Below, piece by piece: positions 43,669-53,226 of a DNA stretch of 64,000 nt. Below the pieces are notes generated by a model. The model made no database searches, was not told the origin of the DNA, and saw nothing but the letters and a program-made list of their open reading frames with translations. The DNA is from Actinomycetes bacterium (GTDB lineage: Bacteria; Actinomycetota; Acidimicrobiia; IMCC26256; JANYLB01): positions 1 to 64,000 of the forward strand of contig JANYLB010000037.1 of the NCBI GenBank assembly GCA_025363815.1. Direction: 5' to 3'. Within the stretch, counting starts at the first letter, position 1; the number at the start of each line of letters is the position of its first letter. The position numbers and the translations under genes were made by a program.

Positions 43669-43901
43669 GCCTCGAAGGTCGGGCTTATGCCGTCGGCCGT
43701 CGCTTTCGCGGTCAGGCGCTCGTGCTCCGCGTCGTTCACCGCTTCTGCCTCGTCGATCAGCATGATCGGGATGTCTTCTCGAACCGCGTAGCGACGGTGC
43801 AGACGCGGGTTGTAGAGCGCGTCCTCGTCGACGAAGTACAGCAGCGGTCCTTTGTCTTCTGGGCAGGCCAGGATTTCGAGCAGCTTGGGATCTAGGGCCA
43901 T
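43665..43901 (-). CDS. Trm112-like small protein
   Basis: The product has 78 residues. MALDPKLLEILACPEDKGPLLYFVDEDALYNPRLHRRYAVREDIPIMLIDEA-type text is the bacterial Trm112/YcaR family, but with a single Cys (ACPEDKG) rather than the full zinc ligand set. Trm112 proteins are partners or activators of methyltransferases. CAGGAG lies seven bases before the ATG at 43901. Position between phosphomannomutase and the SIS isomerase is typical in actinobacteria. Confidence 0.9.
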   Translation of the reverse strand: MALDPKLLEILACPEDKGPLLYFVDEDALYNPRLHRRYAVREDIPIMLIDEAEAVNDAEHERLTAKATADGISPTFEA

Positions 43902-43918
43902 GGAACGACTCCTGTGGT

Positions 43919-45271
43919 TCAGGACCCGCTTCGAACGAGCGCGAGCACCTCTTCGGTGCGCGCCTCGCACGCGGCGCGGTCGGGGGCTTCGAGATTCAGA
44001 CGCAAGAGTGGTTCGGTGTTCGACGCCCGCAGGTTGAACCACCAGTCACCGAAGTCGACTGTGAGACCGTCGAGACGGTCCTGGTCGGCGTCGCCGTAGT
44101 GCGTCGAGACCCGCTCGATCACCGCGGCCGAATCATCGACCCGGGTGTTGATCTCGCCCGAGTCGGCGTAGCGTTCGAACGGGAGCCGGAGCTCCGACAG
44201 CGGCTGATCAGAGCGAGAGAGCTGCTCTAGCACCACGAGCGCAGCAACGGAACCGGAGTCGGCACGCCAGTTGTCGCGGAAGTAATAGTGCGCCGAGTGC
44301 TCGCCACCGAAGATGGCACCGGTCTCCGCCATGACCTGCTTGATGAACGAGTGACCAACGCGCGTCCGCACCGGCACTCCGCCGTTCTCGCGGATGACCT
44401 CGGGTACAGCCTTGGAGCAGATCAAGTTGTGGACAACGGTCTCGCCGGGATGACGCTCGAGGATCGCCTTGGCAACTATCGCAGTCGTCGTGGAGCCCGA
44501 GACCGGCTCGCCACGGTCGTCGACCAAAAACACGCGATCGGCATCACCGTCGAAGGCCAGACCGATGTCGGCACCCGAGTCGAGCACCGCCCTGGCCAGG
44601 TCAGCGAGGTTTTCCACCTGGATCGGGTCGGCGGGGTGGTTGGGGAAGGTGCCGTCGAGCTCCTGGAACAGCACAGACAGATCGAATGGCAGGCCCTCGA
44701 ACACTGCGGGTACGACCAACCCCCCCATCCCGTTCGCAGTGTCGGCCACGACCTTGAGCGGCCGCAACGCCGTGAGGTCGACGAACGACTGGACGTGGGC
44801 AGCGAAGTCGGCGAGCAGATCCTGATGCTCGACCCGGCCCTGCTCCTCGCCCCGCTCGAGCAGACCCGCGGCCACCGCGGCTTTGATCTGTACGAGCCCG
44901 GTCTCCTCGCCGACGGGCGCCGCGCCGGCGCGGCAGAGTTTGATGCCGTTGTACTGAGCCGGGTTGTGACTGGCCGTGAACATCGCCGCGGGCGAGTTGA
45001 ACTTCCCCGACGCGAAATAGCACATGTCGGTGGACGCGAGCCCGATGTCGATCACGTCGGCACCGGCGAGGATCACACCCTCGATGAACGCTGCCGCGAG
45101 CGGGACCGACGAGGGCCTCATGTCGTGACCCACGATCACCCGCTCGGCGCCGGTGAACGAGACGAACGCGTTCCCCACCCGCTGCGCGATGGTCGTGTCG
45201 ATCTCGTCGGGATAGATGCCCCGGATGTCGTAAGCCTTGAAGATCGCGTCGAGCGCGCCTGTGTTGGGCAA
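43919..45271 (-). CDS. manB: Phosphomannomutase/phosphoglucomutase
   Basis: The protein has 450 residues from the TTG at 45271 (LPNTGALDAIFKAYDIRGI), with GAAGG nine bases upstream; the ORF track's longer start is not supported by homology. Catalytic Ser is in FTASHNPAQYNGIKL, metal binding in AFDGDADRVFLVDD, sugar binding in FGGEHSAHYYFRD and phosphate binding in RASNTEPLLRLNLEA. It interconverts mannose-6-phosphate and mannose-1-phosphate (and glucose phosphates). This feeds GDP-mannose and, downstream, the glycosyltransferases in the window. Confidence 0.95.
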   Translation of the reverse strand: MPNTGALDAIFKAYDIRGIYPDEIDTTIAQRVGNAFVSFTGAERVIVGHDMRPSSVPLAAAFIEGVILAGADVIDIGLASTDMCYFASGKFNSPAAMFTASHNPAQYNGIKLCRAGAAPVGEETGLVQIKAAVAAGLLERGEEQGRVEHQDLLADFAAHVQSFVDLTALRPLKVVADTANGMGGLVVPAVFEGLPFDLSVLFQELDGTFPNHPADPIQVENLADLARAVLDSGADIGLAFDGDADRVFLVDDRGEPVSGSTTTAIVAKAILERHPGETVVHNLICSKAVPEVIRENGGVPVRTRVGHSFIKQVMAETGAIFGGEHSAHYYFRDNWRADSGSVAALVVLEQLSRSDQPLSELRLPFERYADSGEINTRVDDSAAVIERVSTHYGDADQDRLDGLTVDFGDWWFNLRASNTEPLLRLNLEAPDRAACEARTEEVLALVRSGS

Positions 45272-45338
45272 GGAGAAACGCCTTCTCAGAACTACCCGGA
45301 TCCCGGGAGGAAGGTCGTCATGGTAGTGCCGAGGACGA

Positions 45339-47801
45339 TCACACCGACTCAGACGACCGATGGCCACGGCGGCGCCGGTCGGGCCGGCCCACCCAGACCA
45401 ATCCGGCCAGCCCCAACAGGCCGAGGAAGCTCGCGCCGATCCCGGCCCATTCGGCGCCGGTGCGGGTATAGCGCATCTCGACGTGTTTCGACGAGGGCAC
45501 TACGACCATGAAGTTCGGCGAGACCCGGTAGGGCCCCTCCGCCCCCCGCACCGCCCAGTTCGGGTAGTCCGACACCTTGACGAGGACGGGAACCCCCGTT
45601 CGGGAGACATCGAAGCTGACCGTGTCATCGGTGGTGTGCAACTTCGACACCGTGACTGCAGGCAGCCGCGTGCGGGGCGACCCGGCGGCACGACCGGCAG
45701 GCACTCGGGCCCACGATGCCGGGCCGTCGGCCGCGAGGGGACGATCAAGCGCGTCGCGCGTGTTCCACCACGCCGCCGACAGGCATTCCCACGGCGTCAA
45801 CGACGGGTCACGGGGCGCGCTTTGGCCCACCGCGGCCTTCGGCCTGGGTGTGTCGAAGCACTCCGACTGCGTCCCACCGCGGATTCCCGTTGCGACGACG
45901 GGTTGGTTCTCCAGCGGCTGCACGAGCGGCGCGTCGCGAACCTTGTAGATGGCCCATCCGAGGGGTGGCTTTCTGTCTCGATCGGGAACGGTCGCGACCT
46001 TGGTGAGGCCCGCGTTCGCATCGGCTTTCGCGCGCGCGTCGGCCGAGTACGCGAGGTAGTAGTTCACGCCGAGCATGCGCATGTACTCGACGCCGAGATC
46101 GAAGTCACTGATGTTGCGATAGACCAGTCCCCGAACCGGATTGGACGCGTTGCCTGCTCCTTCGAGCGGCGCCACCGCCATGAAGTGGTACGGAGTCGTT
46201 CCCGACGACTCGTAGTAGAGCCCCTCCATCGACGACGTGTGCCCGTGGGTGAAGTACGGGAGCATCATCAGCGCGAGCGAGGAGCCGTAGGCGTCGATGC
46301 TCCCTCCGCCCTCCCACAGCGCGCGCCCTGCGGGTAGTGCTTGCATCTGGGCGATCAGCGCCTCGAACTCCGGCCACGGCTTCGGCCGGTGGTTAGCCGT
46401 CGGCGTTCCCGAGGTGTCCTCGTAACCCGAGTAGTTCCAGTCGGCCCAGAACCGCAGGAACCCCTTCGTCTCGTCGACCCGGTACAAGGTGATGCCGCTC
46501 AGCAGCACGACGACGAGTGCCGCGGCGCCGGCGCTGATCGTTGCACCGCGCGATGAGACACGGCGCTCTCCATTCGGCTCGGGTTCGACCATCACCCACT
46601 CGACGGCGCGGTGCGACGCAGAGGCGATCTCCGCGGCACCGATCCCCGCAAGGAGGAACAAGCCGATGTACCAAAAGGGCAGAAACCGCAGGTTCCAGGC
46701 GTGGGCCTCCGGCCAGACCCGGAAGACCACTGCGAAAATCGCCGAGATCGTGAGGATCACGAACGGGCCGCGGTCGCGTCGTATGGCGCCCGCAACAAGT
46801 CCGATCACAACAAGCAGGAACACCCACCAGAAGTACGTCGGGAAAAGATACGTGACGTATTCGGTGATCTTCTCGTAACGCATGTTCGACGTGTACCCGA
46901 AGCTCGCGACAAGCGGAAGCGACCAGAACGCGGTGAGCAACGCACCCACGACTCCGATCGCCAACGCGATGGGCGCCGTACGCTCGGGCCGGTAGAACAA
47001 CCAGATGACCACGGCTCCGACCGCCGCGAAGATCCCGACCACGAGGTGGCTGAGCACCACCGCCGCCAGCAACAGCGCGGGTAGCCACGGCCGCTTCCAA
47101 TCCCGCAGTGCGACTGCGAGCGCACCGAAGAAGCACAGCGCCAGGGCCAGCGCGATCGTGTACGAGAACTCCCCGGCGAGGTTGCTGCGGAGGGTGCCGC
47201 CCATGATCCCTTGGTTGAACGCGATGCTCGTTGCCGCGCTGGAGCTTCCCGGCGCGCCCTTGAAGAAGAGGAACACGACCATTGCCGGGGCCGCCATTAC
47301 CGGGGCCGGATGCCGGACCCTCAGGCCGCGCACACACGCGTACGCGGCCGCAGGCAGCGCGACGGGACCGATCACCGTGACAATCTTGAAGGCCACGTTG
47401 TACGGCATGACCAGGTCCCCCAGGACCGTCAGCAGCGCGGGTAGGGGAAAGTAGAACTGCCCTGCGGGAAAGCCCGCGTACCAATCGGGTGACCATCCCG
47501 CGACCCGCCAGTGCGGGAGTAGATGGTCACGGAGATAGGCGGGGAACCAGACGTGAGCGGCCATGTCGCCGCCATTCGCCGTGGTGTCGCGCAACAAGAG
47601 ATCGGGCCGCATCTGCCACAGCACGAACGCGCAGCAAGCCAGCACCACGAGCATCGGAACCAACCGGATGACCCGCTCGATCACACCCTGACCGGGAAGC
47701 GGCCGGTCGCCGTAGGAATCAGAAGCGAGCGCGTCCCCGGGGAGCACGCCGAGCACGCCGCCGGGTGACGCCATCTCAGTGTGCGGGGTGTCGACAGACA
47801 T
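45339..47801 (-). CDS. Large polytopic membrane protein, 6-pyruvoyl-tetrahydropterin-synthase-related / GT-C-like
   Basis: The protein has 820 residues. About ten membrane helices occupy residues 40-460 and the C-terminal 350 residues are a soluble, extracytoplasmic domain ending in one more helix (GIGASFLGLLGLAGLVWVG). DTTANGGDMAAHVWFPAYLRDHLLPHW after the first helix is the GT-C position for catalytic acids and resembles the PTPS-related membrane domain. QFYFPLPALLTVLGD follows. It may transfer or flip a sugar in envelope glycan synthesis. It precedes phosphomannomutase on the same strand, which supports use of a mannose-derived donor. Confidence 0.7.
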   Translation of the reverse strand: MSVDTPHTEMASPGGVLGVLPGDALASDSYGDRPLPGQGVIERVIRLVPMLVVLACCAFVLWQMRPDLLLRDTTANGGDMAAHVWFPAYLRDHLLPHWRVAGWSPDWYAGFPAGQFYFPLPALLTVLGDLVMPYNVAFKIVTVIGPVALPAAAYACVRGLRVRHPAPVMAAPAMVVFLFFKGAPGSSSAATSIAFNQGIMGGTLRSNLAGEFSYTIALALALCFFGALAVALRDWKRPWLPALLLAAVVLSHLVVGIFAAVGAVVIWLFYRPERTAPIALAIGVVGALLTAFWSLPLVASFGYTSNMRYEKITEYVTYLFPTYFWWVFLLVVIGLVAGAIRRDRGPFVILTISAIFAVVFRVWPEAHAWNLRFLPFWYIGLFLLAGIGAAEIASASHRAVEWVMVEPEPNGERRVSSRGATISAGAAALVVVLLSGITLYRVDETKGFLRFWADWNYSGYEDTSGTPTANHRPKPWPEFEALIAQMQALPAGRALWEGGGSIDAYGSSLALMMLPYFTHGHTSSMEGLYYESSGTTPYHFMAVAPLEGAGNASNPVRGLVYRNISDFDLGVEYMRMLGVNYYLAYSADARAKADANAGLTKVATVPDRDRKPPLGWAIYKVRDAPLVQPLENQPVVATGIRGGTQSECFDTPRPKAAVGQSAPRDPSLTPWECLSAAWWNTRDALDRPLAADGPASWARVPAGRAAGSPRTRLPAVTVSKLHTTDDTVSFDVSRTGVPVLVKVSDYPNWAVRGAEGPYRVSPNFMVVVPSSKHVEMRYTRTGAEWAGIGASFLGLLGLAGLVWVGRPDRRRRGHRSSESV

Positions 47802-48036
47802 CAAGTCAGCTTGCCAGCCGTCCGCCACCCGCGGGTGGCGGGTTCACCTCGGCCCGTCCCACCCGTGCCGGCGTCAGCTGGCCGAACGACTCGGACGCGA
47901 CTCGGCCGGGGCTCCTGCGCTCCAACATCGACTCGAGGCCGATGCGGAACACCGTAACCCCGGCCGGGCTCGCCCTGCGTCGCGAGTTGCGGTCGAACGA
48001 GCCGACCCCGCAGGGCAATCTGTCTCGTTCTCGGAT

Positions 48037-48204
48037 CTAGTGGGCCCTGGCCCGGTCCAGAACGTGTGACAGGGTCAGCGAACCGCCGGCCCCTTCCCAT
48101 CCTTGGCTCTCACATTTGCCGCAGCGACGGAACATGAGCTCCTCGCCAGCGACCGTCATCCTGATCTCGACCAGCTCCCGCTTGCCGCATGTGTCGCACC
48201 GCAT
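48037..48204 (-). CDS. Small four-cysteine zinc ribbon protein
   Basis: The product has 55 residues from the ATG at 48204, with GGGGAGG seven bases upstream. CDTCGKRE and RCGKCESQGWE supply two CxxC pairs spaced 24 residues apart, as in zinc ribbons. The C-terminus is SLTLSHVLDRARAH. It could be a nucleic-acid-associated or regulatory ribbon. In many actinobacteria a small zinc protein lies close to the manB cluster; whether this is homologous cannot be judged here. Confidence 0.75.
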   Translation of the reverse strand: MRCDTCGKRELVEIRMTVAGEELMFRRCGKCESQGWEGAGGSLTLSHVLDRARAH

Positions 48205-48326
48205 CCCGGTCCTCCCCGTTTCGTGGGCCTTGCTCACAACCTCCGGCACCCTTCCCGGGTTCGTGAATCGGGCGGACACAGCCAGGGCTGGAGGATGATA
48301 GGAGGATGATCAGACGTTTCCCCAGG

Positions 48327-49097
48327 TCAAAGGCCATGACCACGAGTGACCACCGCGAAGATCTGAATGGTCGTCAAGAGGTTGAAACCGGCGTGGAAGA
48401 AGATCGAGCGCGACAGCTGGCCGGATCGCACCGCCAGCACCGCTGAGATCACCCCTACGGCCACGAGGGCCGGGAGGGCGGTATAGGCACCGGGATCGAG
48501 CACGACGTGCGCGAGGCCGAAAATCGTTCCACTTACGAAGATCGCACACGCGGGCGTGGTCCTGCGGAGCAGGGACCGGAGCAACAGGCCCCGATAGACC
48601 AGCTCCTCCATCACGGGAGCGACGACCACGACCCCGATCGCGAGCAGGACCCGCACCGCTCCCTGGGACCGTTGGAACTCCTTGACGACCTCTTGGCCGG
48701 AACCGGAGCCTGCCAGCCGGCTGATGGGCAACAGCGCCAGCCCGAGACCGAGACTCGTGCCCAGACCTACGAGGATCCACAGTGCGTCTCTGGCGTGGAG
48801 CACCAACCCGAAATCGTTGATGAGGCTGCCCCGACCCTTGCGGCGAGAGATGAACTCGAGGAACGCGAGGGTCGCGGCCGATTGGCCGAGCAGGGACGCA
48901 ACGAGGCCCGTGACCGGGATCGTGCCGTTCCCGTTTGCGAAGGGCCCGATTGCGAAAGGGACGACGGCCACCGTCGCTCCAATGACCCCCACGAACCATG
49001 CCAGAAGGAAATCTCCGAGGCCCCACCGAACCATCGAGGAGCCTGACGCTGCCCCGGGAATGCGCCATCCGGGCGCGTCGTTGCCCTGGTTCAGCAC
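48327..49097 (-). CDS. CPBP-family intramembrane metalloprotease
   Basis: The protein has 256 residues with about seven hydrophobic segments. The CPBP (Abi) motifs are all present: EELVYRGLLLRSLL (EExxxR), FGLAHVVL (FxxxH) and IFFHAGFN (HxxxN). These proteins are glutamic-type intramembrane proteases like Rce1, processing prenylated or membrane proteins. The start is GTG. It is divergent from ftsH across about 200 bases; nothing else is visible in that gap. Confidence 0.9.
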   Translation of the reverse strand: MLNQGNDAPGWRIPGAASGSSMVRWGLGDFLLAWFVGVIGATVAVVPFAIGPFANGNGTIPVTGLVASLLGQSAATLAFLEFISRRKGRGSLINDFGLVLHARDALWILVGLGTSLGLGLALLPISRLAGSGSGQEVVKEFQRSQGAVRVLLAIGVVVVAPVMEELVYRGLLLRSLLRRTTPACAIFVSGTIFGLAHVVLDPGAYTALPALVAVGVISAVLAVRSGQLSRSIFFHAGFNLLTTIQIFAVVTRGHGL

Positions 49098-49299
49098 AGG
49101 TTACGGCGCGGTCCGGTCGGCACCACCGAAGCGTAATGGCGGCGTACGGGCCGGCTCGACCGCTCCCCCACCTCGCCCGGCCGGCACCCGCGAGCCGCGC
49201 GAGACACCGCGACCCCTACGATTGAAGCGTACCGACCGACACTGCGCCGGACGGCCGAACATTCAGGAGACCCATCTCCGTGACGATGAATAACGGGCG

Positions 49300-51312
49300 A
49301 TGAGCCGCCGACCGAACGACGCCCGACCCCCGAGCGGGCCCCGACCGAGCGGGCCCCCTCCGTCTTCGCCTTCTTCTTCATTCCCCCGGTGGCTGCCGTG
49401 GGTCGTCCTTGCCGCGCTTGCCGCGGTGCTGCTGCTGACCAGTCTCGGGGGTAGTGGACCGACCAAGGCGTCGCTCAGCTACAGCGAGTTCACCCAGGCC
49501 CTGAATGACGGGAAGGTCAAGAAGGTCGATTTCGACAAGGACAGCGGCAAGATCAACGGCACCTTCACCAAGGCGGTCGGCGGCAAGACCAAGTTCACGA
49601 GCTCCGGTCCGAAGGCCGATCTGCCCGAGAGCACGCTCAAAGCGATGCAGAAACACCACGTCGATTTCAACTACACCCAGCAGGGCTCGAACATATTCGC
49701 AGAGCTCCTCCCGCTGCTGATCCCGGTGCTGCTGGTCATCGGGTTCTTCGTGTGGATGAACCGACGCGCGCAGGGCCAGATGGGCGCGGTCATGAACATC
49801 GGCAAGAGCCGGGCGAAGGTCTACAACACCGAGAAGCCGAAAACGACCTTCGCCGACGTCGCCGGATACGGTCCGGTGAAGGAGGAGATCACCGAGGTCG
49901 TCGACTTCCTGAAGAACCCGGGCAAGTTCTCCGAGATCGGTGCCCGGATTCCGAAGGGCGTCCTGCTCGTCGGGCCGCCGGGAACCGGCAAGACGCTGAT
50001 CGCGCGAGCGGTCGCGGGTGAGGCAGGGGTTCCGTTCGTCTCCGTCACCGGTTCCGATTTCATGGAGATGTTCGTCGGTGTCGGCGCGGCGCGCGTGCGC
50101 GATCTCTTCCAGACGGCCCGCAAGCAGGCCCCGGCGATCATCTTCGTCGACGAGATCGACTCGATCGGCCGCAAACGCGGCGCGGGGCTCGGCGGCGGTC
50201 ACGACGAACGCGAACAGACCCTCAATCAGATGCTCGCCGAGATGGACGGTTTCGAGGCCACTGAGGGCATCGTGATGATGGCGGCGACCAACCGCCCCGA
50301 TGTGCTCGACCCCGCGCTCCTGCGCCCGGGTCGGTTCGACCGTCAGATCATGGTCCCCCTTCCCACCCAGGACGAACGGGTCTCGATCCTCAAGGTGCAT
50401 TTCCGCGACAAGAAGATCTCCGGCGACGTCGATGTCCAGGTCGTCGCGCGGGGCACCCCCGGTATGAGCGGCGCGGATCTTGCCGGCCTCGTCAACGAGG
50501 CCGCGCTGTTCGCGGTGCGGCGCGGCGAGAACGAGGTGCACGCGCGCGACTTCGACGACGCGCGCGACCGGGTGCTCATGGGGCTCAAGCGCGAGTCGAT
50601 GGTGCTCAGCCAGGAAGAGAAGGAAGTCGTCGCGTTCCACGAAGGCGGGCACGCAGTGCTCGCGTATGTGCTCGAGCACGCCGATCCCGTGCACAAGGTC
50701 ACGATCCTGCCTACGGGCATGGCCCTCGGTGTTACCCAGCAGCTCCCAGTCCAGGAGCGCCACATCTACCTCAAGGAGTACATCACCGACTCCTTGGTCG
50801 TGAGGCTCGGCGGGCGCATCGCCGAGGAGCTCATCTACGGACACCTCTCGACCGGCGCGCAGAACGACCTCGTCGGTTGCACCGAGCTCGCCCGCAAGAT
50901 GGTGCGGGAATGGGGCATGTCGAAGCGCATCGGCCCGATGGCGTGGGGATCACAAGGCGCCGTATTCCTCGGAGAGGACCTCGTGCACACCCGTGACTAC
51001 TCCGACGAGACCGCGCGCGTCATCGACGAAGAGGTCGAGTTCATTCTCCGTGAGGAGGAGGACCGCACTCGTCGCGTTCTCACTGAGTATCGGCCCGGGC
51101 TCGAAGCCGTTGCCCACGCGCTGCTCGAGCGGGAGACCCTCGAGGGTTCCGAGGTCAGCCGCCTCGTCGACGCCGCTATGGGTCGGCCCAGCGGGGGCCC
51201 CCGCATGGTGACTCGGGCCGACGGCACCGAGGTCGAGGCCGCAGACGACAAAGGCGCCGCCGAGGTCGAAGACGCCGGGTCCGACGTGTTCGCCCCACTT
51301 CCCTCGGACTGA
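49300..51312 (+). CDS. ftsH: ATP-dependent zinc metalloprotease FtsH
   Basis: The protein has 670 residues. Two membrane helices (residues about 31-50 and 135-152) flank an extracytoplasmic domain. The AAA domain has GPPGTGKT (Walker A), [11 protein letters not shown] (Walker B) and the second region of homology [20 protein letters not shown]. The protease HExxH is FHEGGHAVL, a Gly in place of the common Ala, and the third zinc ligand Asp is in STGAQNDL. It degrades misfolded membrane proteins and regulators. The gene ends five bases before the convergent thioredoxin-like gene. Confidence 0.96.
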   Translation: MSRRPNDARPPSGPRPSGPPPSSPSSSFPRWLPWVVLAALAAVLLLTSLGGSGPTKASLSYSEFTQALNDGKVKKVDFDKDSGKINGTFTKAVGGKTKFTSSGPKADLPESTLKAMQKHHVDFNYTQQGSNIFAELLPLLIPVLLVIGFFVWMNRRAQGQMGAVMNIGKSRAKVYNTEKPKTTFADVAGYGPVKEEITEVVDFLKNPGKFSEIGARIPKGVLLVGPPGTGKTLIARAVAGEAGVPFVSVTGSDFMEMFVGVGAARVRDLFQTARKQAPAIIFVDEIDSIGRKRGAGLGGGHDEREQTLNQMLAEMDGFEATEGIVMMAATNRPDVLDPALLRPGRFDRQIMVPLPTQDERVSILKVHFRDKKISGDVDVQVVARGTPGMSGADLAGLVNEAALFAVRRGENEVHARDFDDARDRVLMGLKRESMVLSQEEKEVVAFHEGGHAVLAYVLEHADPVHKVTILPTGMALGVTQQLPVQERHIYLKEYITDSLVVRLGGRIAEELIYGHLSTGAQNDLVGCTELARKMVREWGMSKRIGPMAWGSQGAVFLGEDLVHTRDYSDETARVIDEEVEFILREEEDRTRRVLTEYRPGLEAVAHALLERETLEGSEVSRLVDAAMGRPSGGPRMVTRADGTEVEAADDKGAAEVEDAGSDVFAPLPSD

Positions 51313-51316
51313 CCCG

Positions 51317-51766
51317 TCAGATAGCCGGCGTTGAATCAGGCGTATCCGCGTCGGGCGCGCGCAGGTCGGCCAGCGCGGCCCAGATGTCAGTCGCCGAGGT
51401 CGGACCGACGAACGCGGCTCTCACGACACCTTCGGTGTCGGCGACGATCACCATCGGGACCGCGGAGATGCCGTAGCGATCGTGGAGTTCGCGCTCGTCT
51501 TGGTAAGTCAGCTCGACGACCGCCACCTCCGAGGAGTCGAGCGGGGCGATCTTCGCCGCGAGATCGGGACACGACCCGCACGTCGAGGAGCTGAAGAACG
51601 CAACCAGCCATGGCGCGTCAGGTCGGGGGAAGTCATCACGTCGGAGCCGGCGCGGCGTCGGGAAGGAATCGACAGGTGGGCCGTCAGGCTTGCGTCGGCG
51701 GATGAGGACGGCGACGCCGACCGCCGCGGACGCGATGGCTGCAGCGATGAGCGCGCGGGCGATCAT
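51317..51766 (-). CDS. Membrane-anchored thioredoxin-like protein
   Basis: The protein has 149 residues. An N-terminal helix (RALIAAAIASAAVGVAVLI) is followed by a thioredoxin domain with WLVAFFSSSTCGSCPDLAAKI, in which CGSC is the redox motif, and YGISAVPMVIVADTEG with the cis-Pro. It is probably a thiol reductant in the envelope or for cytoplasmic partners. Its ATG overlaps the DUF5719 stop as ATGA, so it is the last gene of a three-gene operon with the giant glycosyltransferase. Confidence 0.88.
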   Translation of the reverse strand: MIARALIAAAIASAAVGVAVLIRRRKPDGPPVDSFPTPRRLRRDDFPRPDAPWLVAFFSSSTCGSCPDLAAKIAPLDSSEVAVVELTYQDERELHDRYGISAVPMVIVADTEGVVRAAFVGPTSATDIWAALADLRAPDADTPDSTPAI

Positions 51767-53226
51767 GATCCAGCCGCCGACCCGGGGATCCCGGGGCTCA
51801 CCGTGGCACCGGCGCTCCCCACGTTCTGGCGTGCCGCCGCGACCGGTTGCGTCGCGTCGACGACGATCCCCGCGCTCGTCGGGACCCCCAAAGCCGTGAG
51901 ATCGAACACGATCCGCCGCCCCGGCGGGAGCCGGACTACCGGTACCGGCGTGCTGTTCGTCCCCGCTCGGAGCACGTGCAGAGTGACCCGAGCGGTCTGC
52001 TTCCCCGGGTTTGCAACCACGATCACGTCGGCTGAGTCCCCAGCCAGACGTCCGGTCGCGAATGCCCAACGCTTCGCCGACGACGCGATCCCGAGCGAGA
52101 TCGCGAGTCCGATTGGCGGGCGAGTCACGGTCTGTTCCGCTACAACGCGAGCGCCGTGCGCGTCGATCTCGATCCACGCGCCGAGACCCGCCGGCACCCG
52201 TGAGCCCACGTCGACCGCAGCCGTGGCCCGACTCGGCACCACGACAACCTGGGGCGCGAGCGTCGCGTCACCCTCGAGGCGGATCGCGACGGTCACCCGC
52301 GCCGGGCTCGCGCCCGGATTGGCAATCACCACGGAGTCGGCGCCACCGATGCCCGCGACCGGAAATGACCACCGTGACGACAGATCGGGCGTTCCGAGTG
52401 ACATCCCGAGACCCTTGGGATCGGCGACGCCGACCGTTGCCTGTTCCGCCACCACCCGACCGGTGCGGGTGACGACCTCGGTAGCCACCGATGCCTGGCG
52501 TCGGACCGAATCGTGCACAGGGACAAGGACACGCGTCCGCCGGGGGACGACGAGGCCCTGGAGATTCCCCGGGGCAAGGAATCCACCATCGGTGAGGAAG
52601 CTCAGGTCGACGATCGCGTCGTCGCCGAACGGGTTGAACAACGCGATCCACAGCTGCGTCCCGCGGTCTGTCGTTCCGGCGGCGAAATGCCACGACGTGG
52701 AAGGCCCGGTCGCGCACGGACCGGTCGCGACGTCGCCGTTCCCCACGACCTGATGCTCCACCACCGCCGGACCGCCGAATGTCTCGACGACCACACCCGG
52801 ATCGGCGGTCGCGAGCACCTCGGAGATCGGCACTCTGACCTGTGATCTCGCCGCGACCGAAACATCGCGCGTCACGGATTTTCCGCCACCCCCTGGCATC
52901 ACCGTGACCGTCGCCGGAGCCGCACTACCACCCAGGTTGGTGATCAACACGGTCTCTGTCATCGTTCCGTCTGGTGTCGACGATCCGATCGCGCAGTACC
53001 ACGCACTCGAGAGCGAGTCGGCCGCGGGGATGGTCGGGCCGATGCCTTCGCCGGCCGCGCTCACATGCCCGTTGTCGATGATCTGATCTATGAAAGCCGC
53101 TGAGATGATCGCGACGATGACCACGACAAGGATCGGCCAGCGACGGTCGGATGCCCGCGCTCGGTCTCGGCGCGGCGCGAAAGCAGGCGGCGACACCAAC
53201 GGTTCCGGACCGGTCACGTCACTCAT
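51763..53226 (-). CDS. DUF5719 family membrane-anchored protein
   Basis: The protein has 487 residues. One N-terminal membrane helix (WPILVVVIVAIISAAFI) precedes an extracytoplasmic beta-rich region with repeats of the type ETVLITNLGGSAA, WIALFNPFGDDA, SVVIANPGASPA and DVIVVANPGKQTA, each an Ig-like strand pair. This matches DUF5719, an actinobacterial family of unknown function found beside large glycosyltransferases. It overlaps the glycosyltransferase stop and the thioredoxin-like start. A role in envelope glycan assembly is inferred from the neighbours. Confidence 0.82.
   Translation of the reverse strand: MSDVTGPEPLVSPPAFAPRRDRARASDRRWPILVVVIVAIISAAFIDQIIDNGHVSAAGEGIGPTIPAADSLSSAWYCAIGSSTPDGTMTETVLITNLGGSAAPATVTVMPGGGGKSVTRDVSVAARSQVRVPISEVLATADPGVVVETFGGPAVVEHQVVGNGDVATGPCATGPSTSWHFAAGTTDRGTQLWIALFNPFGDDAIVDLSFLTDGGFLAPGNLQGLVVPRRTRVLVPVHDSVRRQASVATEVVTRTGRVVAEQATVGVADPKGLGMSLGTPDLSSRWSFPVAGIGGADSVVIANPGASPARVTVAIRLEGDATLAPQVVVVPSRATAAVDVGSRVPAGLGAWIEIDAHGARVVAEQTVTRPPIGLAISLGIASSAKRWAFATGRLAGDSADVIVVANPGKQTARVTLHVLRAGTNSTPVPVVRLPPGRRIVFDLTALGVPTSAGIVVDATQPVAAARQNVGSAGATVSPGIPGSAAGS

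Noticed and set aside
47806-48018. 70-residue minus-strand ORF in the gap between the zinc ribbon and the large membrane protein
   Set aside because: No ribosome-binding site or recognisable domain, and several overlapping alternative frames are open; insufficient support.
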